The notes under the pieces were generated by a model, which was not told the origin of the DNA, did no database searches, and saw only the letters and a list, made by a program, of their open reading frames with translations. Source: Hymenobacter fodinae (GTDB lineage: Bacteria; Bacteroidota; Bacteroidia; Cytophagales; Hymenobacteraceae). From it: a stretch of 64,000 bases of DNA. Positions 26,600 to 33,917 of the stretch are shown here, piece by piece (within the stretch, counting starts at the first letter, position 1; every line of letters begins with the position of its first letter). The translations under genes were made by a program, and so were the position numbers. The stretch covers positions 1,116,001-1,180,000 of the forward strand of contig NZ_SRLA01000002.1 in NCBI RefSeq assembly GCF_004745825.1. The letters run 5' to 3'.

Positions 26600-27196
26600 C
26601 TAGCGGGCGGCAAACCGAGCGCCGCGCCGCTGCAGCTCCTGTCGAGCCTGCGCGTAGCCTTCCGGTGAAATAGCCCGGGTAGCTTCCTCTAAAAACACTA
26701 CCTCAAATCCTTCTTGTAGCGCATCCAGCGCTGAGAAATTCACGCAGAAGTCGGCGGCTAGGCCACAGAGGTGCACCTCCCGCACTCCGCGGCCGCGCAG
26801 GTAGTCGGCTAGGCCAGTGCTTTTGCGGTGTCCATTATCAAAGAAGCCGCTGTAGCTGTCAATTTCGGGGTTGGTACCCTTGCGAAATATGGCCTCGATG
26901 CGGTGCTGATCGAGGGCAGCGCTGAACTCGGCGCCGGGCGTAGTTTGCACGCAGTGGTCGGGCCAGAGAGTTTGAGGCAGGCCGTGCAAATCAATCTGCT
27001 CGAAGGGCTGGCGGCCAGGGTGCTGACTGGCAAAACTCTGGTGCGTAGCCGGGTGCCAATCTTGAGTGGCTACCACTAGTTCGTACTGTGGTTGAAGGGA
27101 GTTTACGAGGGGCAAAATTTCCTCACCGCCGGGTACGGCCAAGGAGCCACCGGGCAGAAAATCGTTCTGAATATCAATGAGCAGCAACGCGCGCAT
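26600..27196 (-). CDS. pncA: Nicotinamidase
   Basis: A 198-residue isochorismatase-fold enzyme hydrolysing nicotinamide to nicotinate for NAD salvage. Catalytic Asp8 (IDIQNDF), Lys106 (FRKGTN) and Cys151 (AADFCVNFSA), and metal ligands Asp46, His48 (DWHP) and His81 (WPDHC), are all in place. The start at 27196 (MRALLLIDIQ) is the standard one; the open frame extends 29 codons further upstream. The TAG stop is inside a CTAGGCC copy (26597-26603 region). Confidence 0.95.
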   Translation of the reverse strand: MRALLLIDIQNDFLPGGSLAVPGGEEILPLVNSLQPQYELVVATQDWHPATHQSFASQHPGRQPFEQIDLHGLPQTLWPDHCVQTTPGAEFSAALDQHRIEAIFRKGTNPEIDSYSGFFDNGHRKSTGLADYLRGRGVREVHLCGLAADFCVNFSALDALQEGFEVVFLEEATRAISPEGYAQARQELQRRGARFAAR

Positions 27197-27320
27197 ACGG
27201 AGGAAGTTAGGGTAGAAGGAGAGGGCTGGAATGCAAACATACGCGGGAGCAGGCTGCACCGCTTTGGAACAGTTTAAAAACACTGGAGGTTGATTATATA
27301 CCTCCCCATGCTCCCTGCCT

Positions 27321-27755
27321 ATGGTAATTCAGCAAATCATTTACATCAGTAGGTACCACCATACCCCTACGGAAGATCAGCTGACCGAGCTGCTCCGGCG
27401 GGCGCGGGCCCACAACCATGAGCTCCGAATTACGGGTATTCTGCTGTATGCATCGGGGCGGGTGCTGCAGGTGCTGGAAGGGCCGGAGCAGGCAGTGCGG
27501 GAGGTGTTTGCGGCCATTTCTCACGACCAGCGCCACCACCAGATTATGACATTGGCCGACATTAAGGTAGCAAGCCGGCAGTTTCCCGATTGGAGTATGG
27601 GCTTCAGCGTGGCCGAGCCCGCGGAATTCGAGCGCATTACGGGCTATGTAAACCCGGAAAAGCCGCTGTTTCCACTGCCGCGCGCCCACAACGCCAGCCC
27701 GGCCCTCATGCAACTACTGCTCAACTTTGTGGCTCTCCACCCTGTGCTGGCCTAG
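27321..27755 (+). CDS. BLUF-domain blue-light sensor
   Basis: A 144-residue stand-alone BLUF protein, which binds FAD and changes its hydrogen-bond network on blue light. The key residues align at constant offset with AppA: Tyr8 (AppA Tyr21), Asn32 (Asn45), Gln50 (Gln63), Trp91 (Trp104) and Met93 (Met106), within ITGILLYASGRVLQVLEG and PDWSMGF. There is no effector domain, so it must signal through a partner protein. It starts downstream of a short divergent gap from pncA; the TAG stop is in a GGCCTAG copy. A T-tract hairpin terminator follows. Confidence 0.95.
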   Translation: MVIQQIIYISRYHHTPTEDQLTELLRRARAHNHELRITGILLYASGRVLQVLEGPEQAVREVFAAISHDQRHHQIMTLADIKVASRQFPDWSMGFSVAEPAEFERITGYVNPEKPLFPLPRAHNASPALMQLLLNFVALHPVLA

Positions 27756-27799
27756 GCAGCGCCGGAAATAGTACCCGCGTTATTTCCTGCCTACCTTGC

Positions 27800-27839
27800 G
27801 CCCCACCGCTGCCTTTCTTGGCATGCGGTGGGCTTTTTT
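27800..27839 (+). terminator. Intrinsic terminator after the BLUF gene
   Basis: GCCCCACCGC (27800-27809) pairs with GCGGTGGGC (27825-27833) with one bulged C, extended by GCC/GGC inside; six T bases follow. Confidence 0.9.
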
Positions 27840-27851
27840 CTTTAGAATGCC

Positions 27852-28790
27852 ATGAAGATTACGCGTTTCCTGTATCCGGCGCTGCTGTCCGGATGTATCT
27901 CCTTTTCCAGCTTAACCGCTCAGGCGCAGACTACGGCGGCCGTACCCCGACTCATTCCGGGTACCCACGTGGTGCTGGTGCCACCAGATGGCTTTGGGCC
28001 GGCCCCTGGCCTCACGGGGGTGCGGAAGGGTAGCGCCGCCATTCAGGTGTTTGATTTACCGGGCAGCAACTACTTCAAAAATGCCGCTTCCTTTGGCAAA
28101 GCACGGTTTGAGGCCCGCGGCATGAAGGTGCTGGAGTTTGAGGAGATGACGGTGCAGGGCTACCCCGCCCGGCTGGCGCGGATACAGAACTCGCCCACCC
28201 AGGAGTCGGCCCAGCTCATGTTCGGCGACTCCACGTTTGCCGTGCAGCTGGTAGGCGTGTACCCCGCTGCCGAAACTGCTACTGGCACGGCCATTCGGCA
28301 AGCCTTGTTGAGCGCCACCTATCAGAAAAATCTGGCCTCCGACCCCTTCGCCAAGGCAGTGTTTGCCTTCGATGAAAAGAAGTCGCCCTTCGCTTTCGCC
28401 AAAACCACCGCCAATCTCTACCTATACGCGTTGGGCGGCCAGAAAAAAGACGATTACGGCACGGAGCCCCTGCTGACGGTTACACCCTTGCCCTATAACC
28501 CCTCCCTAACCGCCGCCGACGTAAGCAACGAGCTGCTGGGTACCCTGAGCCGCTTTGGCTTCACGGGGTTCACGGCGCGCAAAATGTCCTCTACTAAAGT
28601 AAACGACCTGCTTACGTATGAGACGGAAGGGTTTGGGATGATGCAAGGCCAGCGGGTGCTGCTCTACCAGCAGGTAACTATCATTGGCAACACCGCCGTG
28701 GCCATGCAGGGCCTGGCCCGCCAAGACTACGAAACGGCGCTAGGCCAGTTCAAGTCCTTGACCCACACCATCACAGACCGCAAGAAGTAA
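27852..28790 (+). CDS. Hypothetical secreted protein
   Basis: A 312-residue protein with a signal peptide (PALLSGCISFSSLTAQAQ, cleavage after about residue 26; Cys15 is not in a good lipobox). The mature protein is periplasmic with no further membrane segments and recognisable blocks PPDGFGPAPGLTGVRKGSA, YEEMTVQGYPARL and LSRFGFTGFTARKM. It has a repeated pattern of an 'ALLSATYQ' helix followed by a strand. No family identified. Begins 12 bases before the RNA-kinase gene ends with 12 bases spacing, so it may be co-transcribed with the downstream pair. Confidence 0.7.
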   Translation: MKITRFLYPALLSGCISFSSLTAQAQTTAAVPRLIPGTHVVLVPPDGFGPAPGLTGVRKGSAAIQVFDLPGSNYFKNAASFGKARFEARGMKVLEFEEMTVQGYPARLARIQNSPTQESAQLMFGDSTFAVQLVGVYPAAETATGTAIRQALLSATYQKNLASDPFAKAVFAFDEKKSPFAFAKTTANLYLYALGGQKKDDYGTEPLLTVTPLPYNPSLTAADVSNELLGTLSRFGFTGFTARKMSSTKVNDLLTYETEGFGMMQGQRVLLYQQVTIIGNTAVAMQGLARQDYETALGQFKSLTHTITDRKK

Positions 28791-28802
28791 CCGGTTCGCG
28801 GT

Positions 28803-29252
28803 ATGCAGCTCATTGTGTTTTGCGGGATACAGGCCACGGGCAAGTCTACCTTTTACCAGCAGCAGTTTTTCCATACCCACGTGCGCATCAGCAAAGACCT
28901 GCTACGCACCCGCAACCGGGAGCGTCGAATGCTAAGCCTGTGTCTGGAAACGCAAATGCCCTGCGTCATCGATAATACCAACCCCACGGCGGCCGAGCGG
29001 GCCGTGTACATTGCCCCGGCTAAGGCGGCTGGGTTCCGGGTGGTAGGCTACTTCTTTCAATCTGTGGCGGCGGAGGCCTTGGTGCGTAACCTGGAGCGCC
29101 CACCTGCCCGGCAAGTGCCCGAGGTGGGCATCAGGGCCACGCGCAACCGCCTAGAGTACCCCCAGTGGGCGGAGGGGTTTGATGAGCTATACTTTGTGCG
29201 GGTGGCTCCCAACCAGCAATTCATAATCAGCCCCTGGCAGGATGAAATTTGA
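28803..29252 (+). CDS. PNKP-like P-loop polynucleotide kinase
   Basis: A 149-residue P-loop protein. Walker A is GIQATGKS (residues 8-15). ISKDLLR (29-35) corresponds to the R-D-x-x-R general-base block of T4/PNKP 5' kinases, and VIDNTNPTAAERAVYIAPAK (55-74) is very close to the matching block in animal PNKP. The C-terminal PQWAEGFDELYFVRV also fits. The predicted role is ATP-dependent phosphorylation of RNA or DNA 5'-hydroxyl ends. There is no attached phosphatase domain. It overlaps the Thg1-like gene by 11 bases, so the two are translationally coupled. Confidence 0.88.
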   Translation: MQLIVFCGIQATGKSTFYQQQFFHTHVRISKDLLRTRNRERRMLSLCLETQMPCVIDNTNPTAAERAVYIAPAKAAGFRVVGYFFQSVAAEALVRNLERPPARQVPEVGIRATRNRLEYPQWAEGFDELYFVRVAPNQQFIISPWQDEI

Positions 29253-30009
29253 TGACCTCGACGCCCGGATGCGCGTCTTCGAAACTGCACACGATCATTG
29301 CGCCCTGCCTGGGCTTTATTTAGTAGCGCGCCTCGATGGCCGCGGATTCACGCGCCTGACCAAGGAAGTACACGCCTTCGAGGCACCCTTTGATGAGCGC
29401 ATGCGCGACCTGATGGCCCAGACGGTGGTGCACCTGATGGGCTGCGGCTTTCGAGTAATATACGGCTACACCCAAAGCGACGAAATTTCCCTGCTGTTTC
29501 ATCCGGCTGAGGGCACCTACGGGCGTAAGCTGCGCAAGTATACCTCCATTCTGGCCGGGGAAGCCTCGGCGCAATTCTCGGTACTGCTGGGCGCCATTGG
29601 CGTGTTCGACTGCCGGATTTCGCAGCTGCCGCGCGAGCAAGATGTGGTAGATTATTTCCGGTGGCGCCAGGAAGATGCTGGCCGCAATGCCCTGAATGCT
29701 CACTGCTACTGGCACCTGCGCAAGCAAGGCCACACGGTGGCCCAGGCAACCGGGCAGGTAAGAGGCCTACGCACCAGCGCCAAGCATGACTTGCTCTTCG
29801 AGCACGGCATCAACTTCAACAACCTGCCCCTGTGGCAAAAGCGCGGGCTGGGGGTATACCAAGAAAGCTACGAAAAGGAAGGGTTTGACCCCAAGCGGCA
29901 GCAAACCATCCTGACCCAGCGCCGCCGCTGGAAAACAGATTACGACTTGTCCCTAGGAGCAGACTACGAGAGCTTTATTAGGCAACTTCTGGCACAGGAG
30001 TCGGAATAA
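29242..30009 (+). CDS. Thg1-like 3'-5' RNA polymerase (tRNA-His guanylyltransferase family)
   Basis: A 255-residue Thg1 superfamily protein. LDGRGFTRLTK (residues 31-41, metal ligand Asp32), YTQSDEISLLF (76-86, Asp80 and Glu81) and the HGINFNN block match the two-metal active site and the HxINxxN motif of Thg1. Bacterial Thg1-like proteins add nucleotides 3' to 5' at 5' ends and can repair truncated tRNAs rather than only adding G-1. The start overlaps the kinase stop by 11 bases. The C-terminus is seven bases from the convergent 2H gene. Role in tRNA 5'-end repair is inferred from family and neighbours. Confidence 0.92.
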   Translation: MKFDDLDARMRVFETAHDHCALPGLYLVARLDGRGFTRLTKEVHAFEAPFDERMRDLMAQTVVHLMGCGFRVIYGYTQSDEISLLFHPAEGTYGRKLRKYTSILAGEASAQFSVLLGAIGVFDCRISQLPREQDVVDYFRWRQEDAGRNALNAHCYWHLRKQGHTVAQATGQVRGLRTSAKHDLLFEHGINFNNLPLWQKRGLGVYQESYEKEGFDPKRQQTILTQRRRWKTDYDLSLGADYESFIRQLLAQESE

Positions 30010-30027
30010 AGTGGCCCTAGGCCACTT
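30009..30027. terminator. CTAGGCC-paired hairpin between convergent genes
   Basis: AAGTGGCC (30009-30016) pairs with GGCCACTT (30020-30027) around the triplet CTA, which is also the stop codon of the 2H gene on the other strand. The right arm with loop is a copy of the iterated CTAGGCC motif. Confidence 0.55.
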
Positions 30028-30544
30028 CGCCTTTGAACGCAAATTCCCGCAGCTTTTCCCAGGGGCCGCCACGGTACGCCCACAGGTGTAGGCCTATGCC
30101 AGTTGCCTCGGAGGGAGCAAACTGCGCCGTCAGCTGCTCGTGCAAGGCGCGGGCGGCGGCTGGGTCTACCTTGTTTTGTACCGTAATGTGGGGCTTGAGG
30201 CGCTGCTGATCTTGGGGCGTGAGCCACGTCGCCCAGGTTGCCTGGAGTTGCTTGTGCACCTGCTGAAGCATGCTATTTTCGAGGTCGTAGGCCACCCCTC
30301 GACCCAGAAAGCGCAGCCCCGTTACGCGCAAGGGCAGCAAGGGCAAGGTACTGGTCAGCGCCTGTAAATCAGCTTCAATAGCTGGCCGCTCACTGGCCGG
30401 TAAATGATGAAACAAGGTTACGTGGGCCTGCAGGTAGTTGCGCTCTTTGGGGAAGTAGCGCTGCCGCAGGTCGTTGAAATGGGCCTGAGAGTCGGCATCC
30501 AGGGCGAGCGTGAGAATGAGCGGGGCAGAGTCGGGGGCGTGCAT
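30017..30544 (-). CDS. 2H phosphoesterase (2'-5' RNA ligase family)
   Basis: A 175-residue 2H-fold protein. The two catalytic HxT motifs are HVTLF (His41, Thr43) and HITVQ (His119, Thr121), at the usual spacing. Family members hydrolyse 2',3'-cyclic phosphates at RNA ends or join RNA 2'-5'. The ATG at 30544 (MHAPDSAPL) is preferred to one seven codons further out. Convergent with the Thg1-like gene (stop codons seven bases apart) and divergent from the methyltransferase at 30623. Confidence 0.9.
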   Translation of the reverse strand: MHAPDSAPLILTLALDADSQAHFNDLRQRYFPKERNYLQAHVTLFHHLPASERPAIEADLQALTSTLPLLPLRVTGLRFLGRGVAYDLENSMLQQVHKQLQATWATWLTPQDQQRLKPHITVQNKVDPAAARALHEQLTAQFAPSEATGIGLHLWAYRGGPWEKLREFAFKGEVA

Positions 30545-30622
30545 ACAAGTTGGTCGGAAAGTCAACTATACGAGTAAGCGCGCTTCTGCGCCGCAAACCC
30601 TAGCAGAAGTGTATATTTCGCC

Positions 30623-31432
30623 ATGCATACGCCGCCCGACTACCTCGCCCTAAACCGGGCCCTCTGGAACGCAAAAACCGAGCACCACCTCCAGTCGGAG
30701 TTTTATGATGTGGCCGGGTTTCGGGCAGGCCAATCTTCCCTGAATAGCATTGAGCTAGCATTGCTAGGCCAGGTGCAAGGGCTGCGCGTGCTGCACCTGC
30801 AGTGCCATTTCGGGCAGGATACCCTGTCGCTGGCCCGCCTCGGCGCTGAGGTAACGGGCGTAGACCTGTCGGACGAAGCCATCCGGGCCGCGCGCCAACT
30901 AGCCACAGACCTGCAACTGCCCGCCCAGTTCGTGTGCTGCGACGTATATAGCCTGCCCGAGCACCTATCCGACACTCACCTCTTCGATGTGGTGTACACC
31001 ACCTATGGCGTGCTAGGTTGGCTGCCCGATCTGGACCAGTGGGCGGCACTGGTGGCGCGCTACCTCAAGCCCGGCGGCCGGCTGGTGCTGGTGGAGTTTC
31101 ACCCGGTGGTATGGATGTTCAACGGCGCCTTTACAGAGGTACAGTACAGCTACTTCAACCGCGAAACCATTGAGGAAACGGAAACCGGCACCTACGCCGA
31201 CCGTGCGGCCCCCATCACTACCACTTCGGTAAGCTGGAACCACAACCTGGCCGAGGTGGTTGGGAGCCTGCTCCGGCAGGGCCTGCAGTTGCAGGATTTT
31301 CAGGAGTACGACTACTCGCCCTACAATTGCTTTGCGAACATGGTAGAAAGTGCCCCCGGACGCTTCCAGATTGCTACGCTACCCGATAAACTGCCCCTGG
31401 TGTACTCAATAGTGGCGCAGCGGCCGGAGTAG
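30623..31432 (+). CDS. Class I SAM-dependent methyltransferase
   Basis: A 269-residue methyltransferase. VLHLQCHFGQDTLSLARLGAEVTGVDLSD contains motif I (modified glycine loop) and the acidic residue for SAM ribose; the CCDVYSLPE and FDVVYTTYGVLGWLPDL segments are motifs II and III. The Bacteroidota form of this group is of unknown substrate. It is 78 bases from the divergent 2H start, so the two share a promoter region; hutI follows after 150 bases on the same strand. Confidence 0.9.
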   Translation: MHTPPDYLALNRALWNAKTEHHLQSEFYDVAGFRAGQSSLNSIELALLGQVQGLRVLHLQCHFGQDTLSLARLGAEVTGVDLSDEAIRAARQLATDLQLPAQFVCCDVYSLPEHLSDTHLFDVVYTTYGVLGWLPDLDQWAALVARYLKPGGRLVLVEFHPVVWMFNGAFTEVQYSYFNRETIEETETGTYADRAAPITTTSVSWNHNLAEVVGSLLRQGLQLQDFQEYDYSPYNCFANMVESAPGRFQIATLPDKLPLVYSIVAQRPE

Positions 31433-31585
31433 GGCTAGGCCACTCCCGCTAGCTTGGGCGGGCCACGGAGCGTACGTGGTGCTCGTAGCTAAGCGGCTGG
31501 TGCCTTGCGGCCGTAAGTCTGCACCGCATGTTCTGTGATAGTCTGATCTTGCCTTGGTTCATCCACCTTTCCCTTCTCAAACGCT

Positions 31586-32854
31586 ATGGCCTATACTTTA
31601 CTCGTGCGGCACTGCGGGCAGTTGCTGACGTTGGCAGGCGGCCCCGCCGGCCGGCCGCTGGCTGGCCCCGCTATGAGCGCTTGGCGCATCATCAACGATG
31701 GCTACGTAGCCTGCGAAGGAGGCCAGATTGTAGCCGTAGGATCCATGCAGGAGCTGGACGTAACCCAGGTAACCGCTGGTACTGCTATTGTGGAGGGCCA
31801 CGGCCGCGTAGTGATGCCGGGGCTGGTGGAATGTCACACTCACTTGGTATTCGGCGGCAACCGCTCCCACGAGTTCCAGCGCAAGCTCGCCGGCGAGTCG
31901 TACCTAGACATATTAGCCAGCGGTGGGGGCATTCTGAGCACGGTGCGTGCTACTCGCGCCGCCTCGGAAGAACACCTCCTCGCCAACGCTCTGCACCACC
32001 TCGCCGGGTTTCGGCACTACGGCGTTACAACGGTGGAGGCCAAGAGCGGCTATGGCCTAGACCGGGAAACGGAGCTAGGCCTGGTGCGGGTAGCGGGCAC
32101 AGCGGGCCACCGGCAAGAGGTGCGAGTGGTCCGCACCTTCCTGGGTGCCCACGTAGTACCCCCGGAGTACAAAGGCCGCGGCGCTGACTACCTCCATTTT
32201 CTGGCAACGGAAGTGCTGCCTGCCCTGCATGGAGTGGCCGAGTTCGTGGATATCTTTTGCGAGGAAGGCGCCTTCTCGGTAGAAGAAGCCCAGGTGTACT
32301 TGCAAACCGCCAGAAAGCAGGGCTTCAAGCTCAAGATCCACGCCGAGCAGCTGCACGACCTGGGGGGCTGCGAAATGGCCGCGGCGCTGGGCGCCACCAG
32401 CATCGACCACTGCGACTACCTCTCACCCGAAGCCGCCGCCCGTATTGCCGAGCGCACTGCGGGCCAAACGGTGGCCGTGTTGCTACCCCTGGTGCCCCTG
32501 TTTCTGCGCCAGGAGAAGTACGCACCGGGCCGGCAGTTCATTGACGCTGGCCTGCCCGTGGCCGTCAGCACCGATTTTAACCCGGGGTCTTGTCCCAGCA
32601 AAAATCTGTGGCTGGCCCTCACCATGGCCTGCCTGAAAATGGGGCTGACTCCAATGGAGGCGCTGGCCGCCGTTACGCTTAATGCAGCCTGGGCCATTGG
32701 GCAGGAGCAGGAGTGCGGCAGCCTGGAGCCCGGTAAGCGCGCCGATATCTTGCTGCTCAAGGTGCCCACGTACGAAGAAGTACCCTACTGGCTCGGCGAA
32801 AATCCGGTGCACGAAGTCATTATTGGCGGCGTGCGGGTAGAGCGGCCAGAGTAA
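31586..32854 (+). CDS. hutI: Imidazolonepropionase
   Basis: A 422-residue amidohydrolase, the third step of histidine degradation (4-imidazolone-5-propionate to N-formimino-L-glutamate). His84 and His86 in VECHTHLVFGG are the first metal ligands; the family blocks ASGGGILSTVRATR, SGYGLDRETEL, IHAEQLHDLGG, SIDHCDYLS and STDFNPGS follow. The full-length family size supports the ATG at 31586. It is 29 kb from hutU, so the pathway is not clustered in this genome. A hairpin terminator follows. Confidence 0.95.
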   Translation: MAYTLLVRHCGQLLTLAGGPAGRPLAGPAMSAWRIINDGYVACEGGQIVAVGSMQELDVTQVTAGTAIVEGHGRVVMPGLVECHTHLVFGGNRSHEFQRKLAGESYLDILASGGGILSTVRATRAASEEHLLANALHHLAGFRHYGVTTVEAKSGYGLDRETELGLVRVAGTAGHRQEVRVVRTFLGAHVVPPEYKGRGADYLHFLATEVLPALHGVAEFVDIFCEEGAFSVEEAQVYLQTARKQGFKLKIHAEQLHDLGGCEMAAALGATSIDHCDYLSPEAAARIAERTAGQTVAVLLPLVPLFLRQEKYAPGRQFIDAGLPVAVSTDFNPGSCPSKNLWLALTMACLKMGLTPMEALAAVTLNAAWAIGQEQECGSLEPGKRADILLLKVPTYEEVPYWLGENPVHEVIIGGVRVERPE

Positions 32855-32871
32855 GCTGTATAAAAGCAGTA

Positions 32872-32910
32872 CGGGTGGAACAGGCGGATTTTTGTCACCT
32901 GCCCCACCCG
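32872..32910. terminator. Hairpin after hutI
   Basis: CGGGTGG (32872-32878) pairs with CCACCCG (32904-32910), with an inner ACAGG/CCTG pair; a TTTTT tract lies in the loop. Convergent arrangement with the lipoprotein gene lets it serve both. Confidence 0.6.
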
Positions 32911-32931
32911 CGTGGGAGGAAATGAAGGCGG

Positions 32932-33891
32932 CTACAGAGTATTCAAGTCGACCCGAATCTCGTCGGGAGTAACTTCGCGCATTGTGGGGCTGAAGCGCTG
33001 ATTGGCGGTTACGGTTCCGTCTTGGCGGCCGTAGTAGAGCTTGCCGTTAAGCGTCCGGATAACTGCCACGGCCACCGCAGAGCCACTTGGCACGCCGCCG
33101 GTGGTAAAGGTGTTGGGCGCTTTAAACTCACAGGCACGTAAGCTGCCATTCAGCTCCTTAAAGACCACGAATACCATGGTGTTATTCGCTGGGTCAATAT
33201 TGGAGCCCTGCACGTCAACGGTTACCGAGACTGGGTTGGAAACGCCATAAAACCGGTCGCAGTTAAACCACCCAATACTGGAGTTGAACACTGTGCTGCT
33301 GATCGTGACCCGGAAGCCGTTGCCACTCTGACGGATGCTGGAGCCCTGGTCAAACACCGGAGCCCAGTTAAAGCAAACCGGACCGCTGCCCGAAAACAGC
33401 CGCATAGAATCGGGGCTTACTAAGTTGGGCGGGTTTTGCGTTTGAAACTGCAGGCTGGCCTGGGGCGCTAAACGCAACGAGCTATCCTTGGCCGGCTGCA
33501 GGTATACTTCACCTGCCGATTCTAGCAGCTGCCCAAACGAGGAGGTAGGCGTACCCGTCAGCACCATGTCGGCCTTGCTGAATACCTCGCGCACTTCCAG
33601 TTCTACGGGGCCCGTAACGGGGCCACCGCCTTGGCGCACGAAGGCATTGGCAGGAATTGTAATAACCGTCCCTTTTAACCCTGTAAACTGGTTTTGCCGG
33701 GTGGGGTCGTACGTGAAGAGCTGGGACTGAGCCCCTAACTGGCGGGTTAGCGCCTGTATAGAATCTGGGATGGTGGTGGGAGTAGTAGAACCATCTTCGC
33801 AGATGATAGTATCGAGGCCTTTTTCACAGCTACCCAGCACGGGTAAAGCCAGCAGGGCAGCGTAACGGACTAGTTGTTTAAGCGAATACAT
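32932..33891 (-). CDS. Hypothetical lipoprotein in a sigma-factor operon
   Basis: A 319-residue lipoprotein: signal peptide AALLALPVLGSC with Cys22 as probable lipidated residue, then a mature part with GLKGTVITIPANAFVRQGGGPVTGPVELEVREV near residue 70, which resembles the carboxypeptidase-regulatory-like/OmpA-adjacent domains common in Bacteroidota surface proteins. It lies 26 bases after the stop of the anti-sigma gene on the same strand and is probably its co-transcribed partner or target. Function unknown. Confidence 0.8.
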   Translation of the reverse strand: MYSLKQLVRYAALLALPVLGSCEKGLDTIICEDGSTTPTTIPDSIQALTRQLGAQSQLFTYDPTRQNQFTGLKGTVITIPANAFVRQGGGPVTGPVELEVREVFSKADMVLTGTPTSSFGQLLESAGEVYLQPAKDSSLRLAPQASLQFQTQNPPNLVSPDSMRLFSGSGPVCFNWAPVFDQGSSIRQSGNGFRVTISSTVFNSSIGWFNCDRFYGVSNPVSVTVDVQGSNIDPANNTMVFVVFKELNGSLRACEFKAPNTFTTGGVPSGSAVAVAVIRTLNGKLYYGRQDGTVTANQRFSPTMREVTPDEIRVDLNTL

Positions 33892-33917
33892 AGGACGAAA
33901 GGGTAAGGATAGAAGGG

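Noticed and set aside
28803..30544. Calling the kinase/Thg1/2H cluster an anti-phage defence system
   Set aside because: It may respond to tRNA cleavage, but no defence gene or sensor is nearby and the proteins are also plausible housekeeping repair enzymes; kept only as RNA-end repair.
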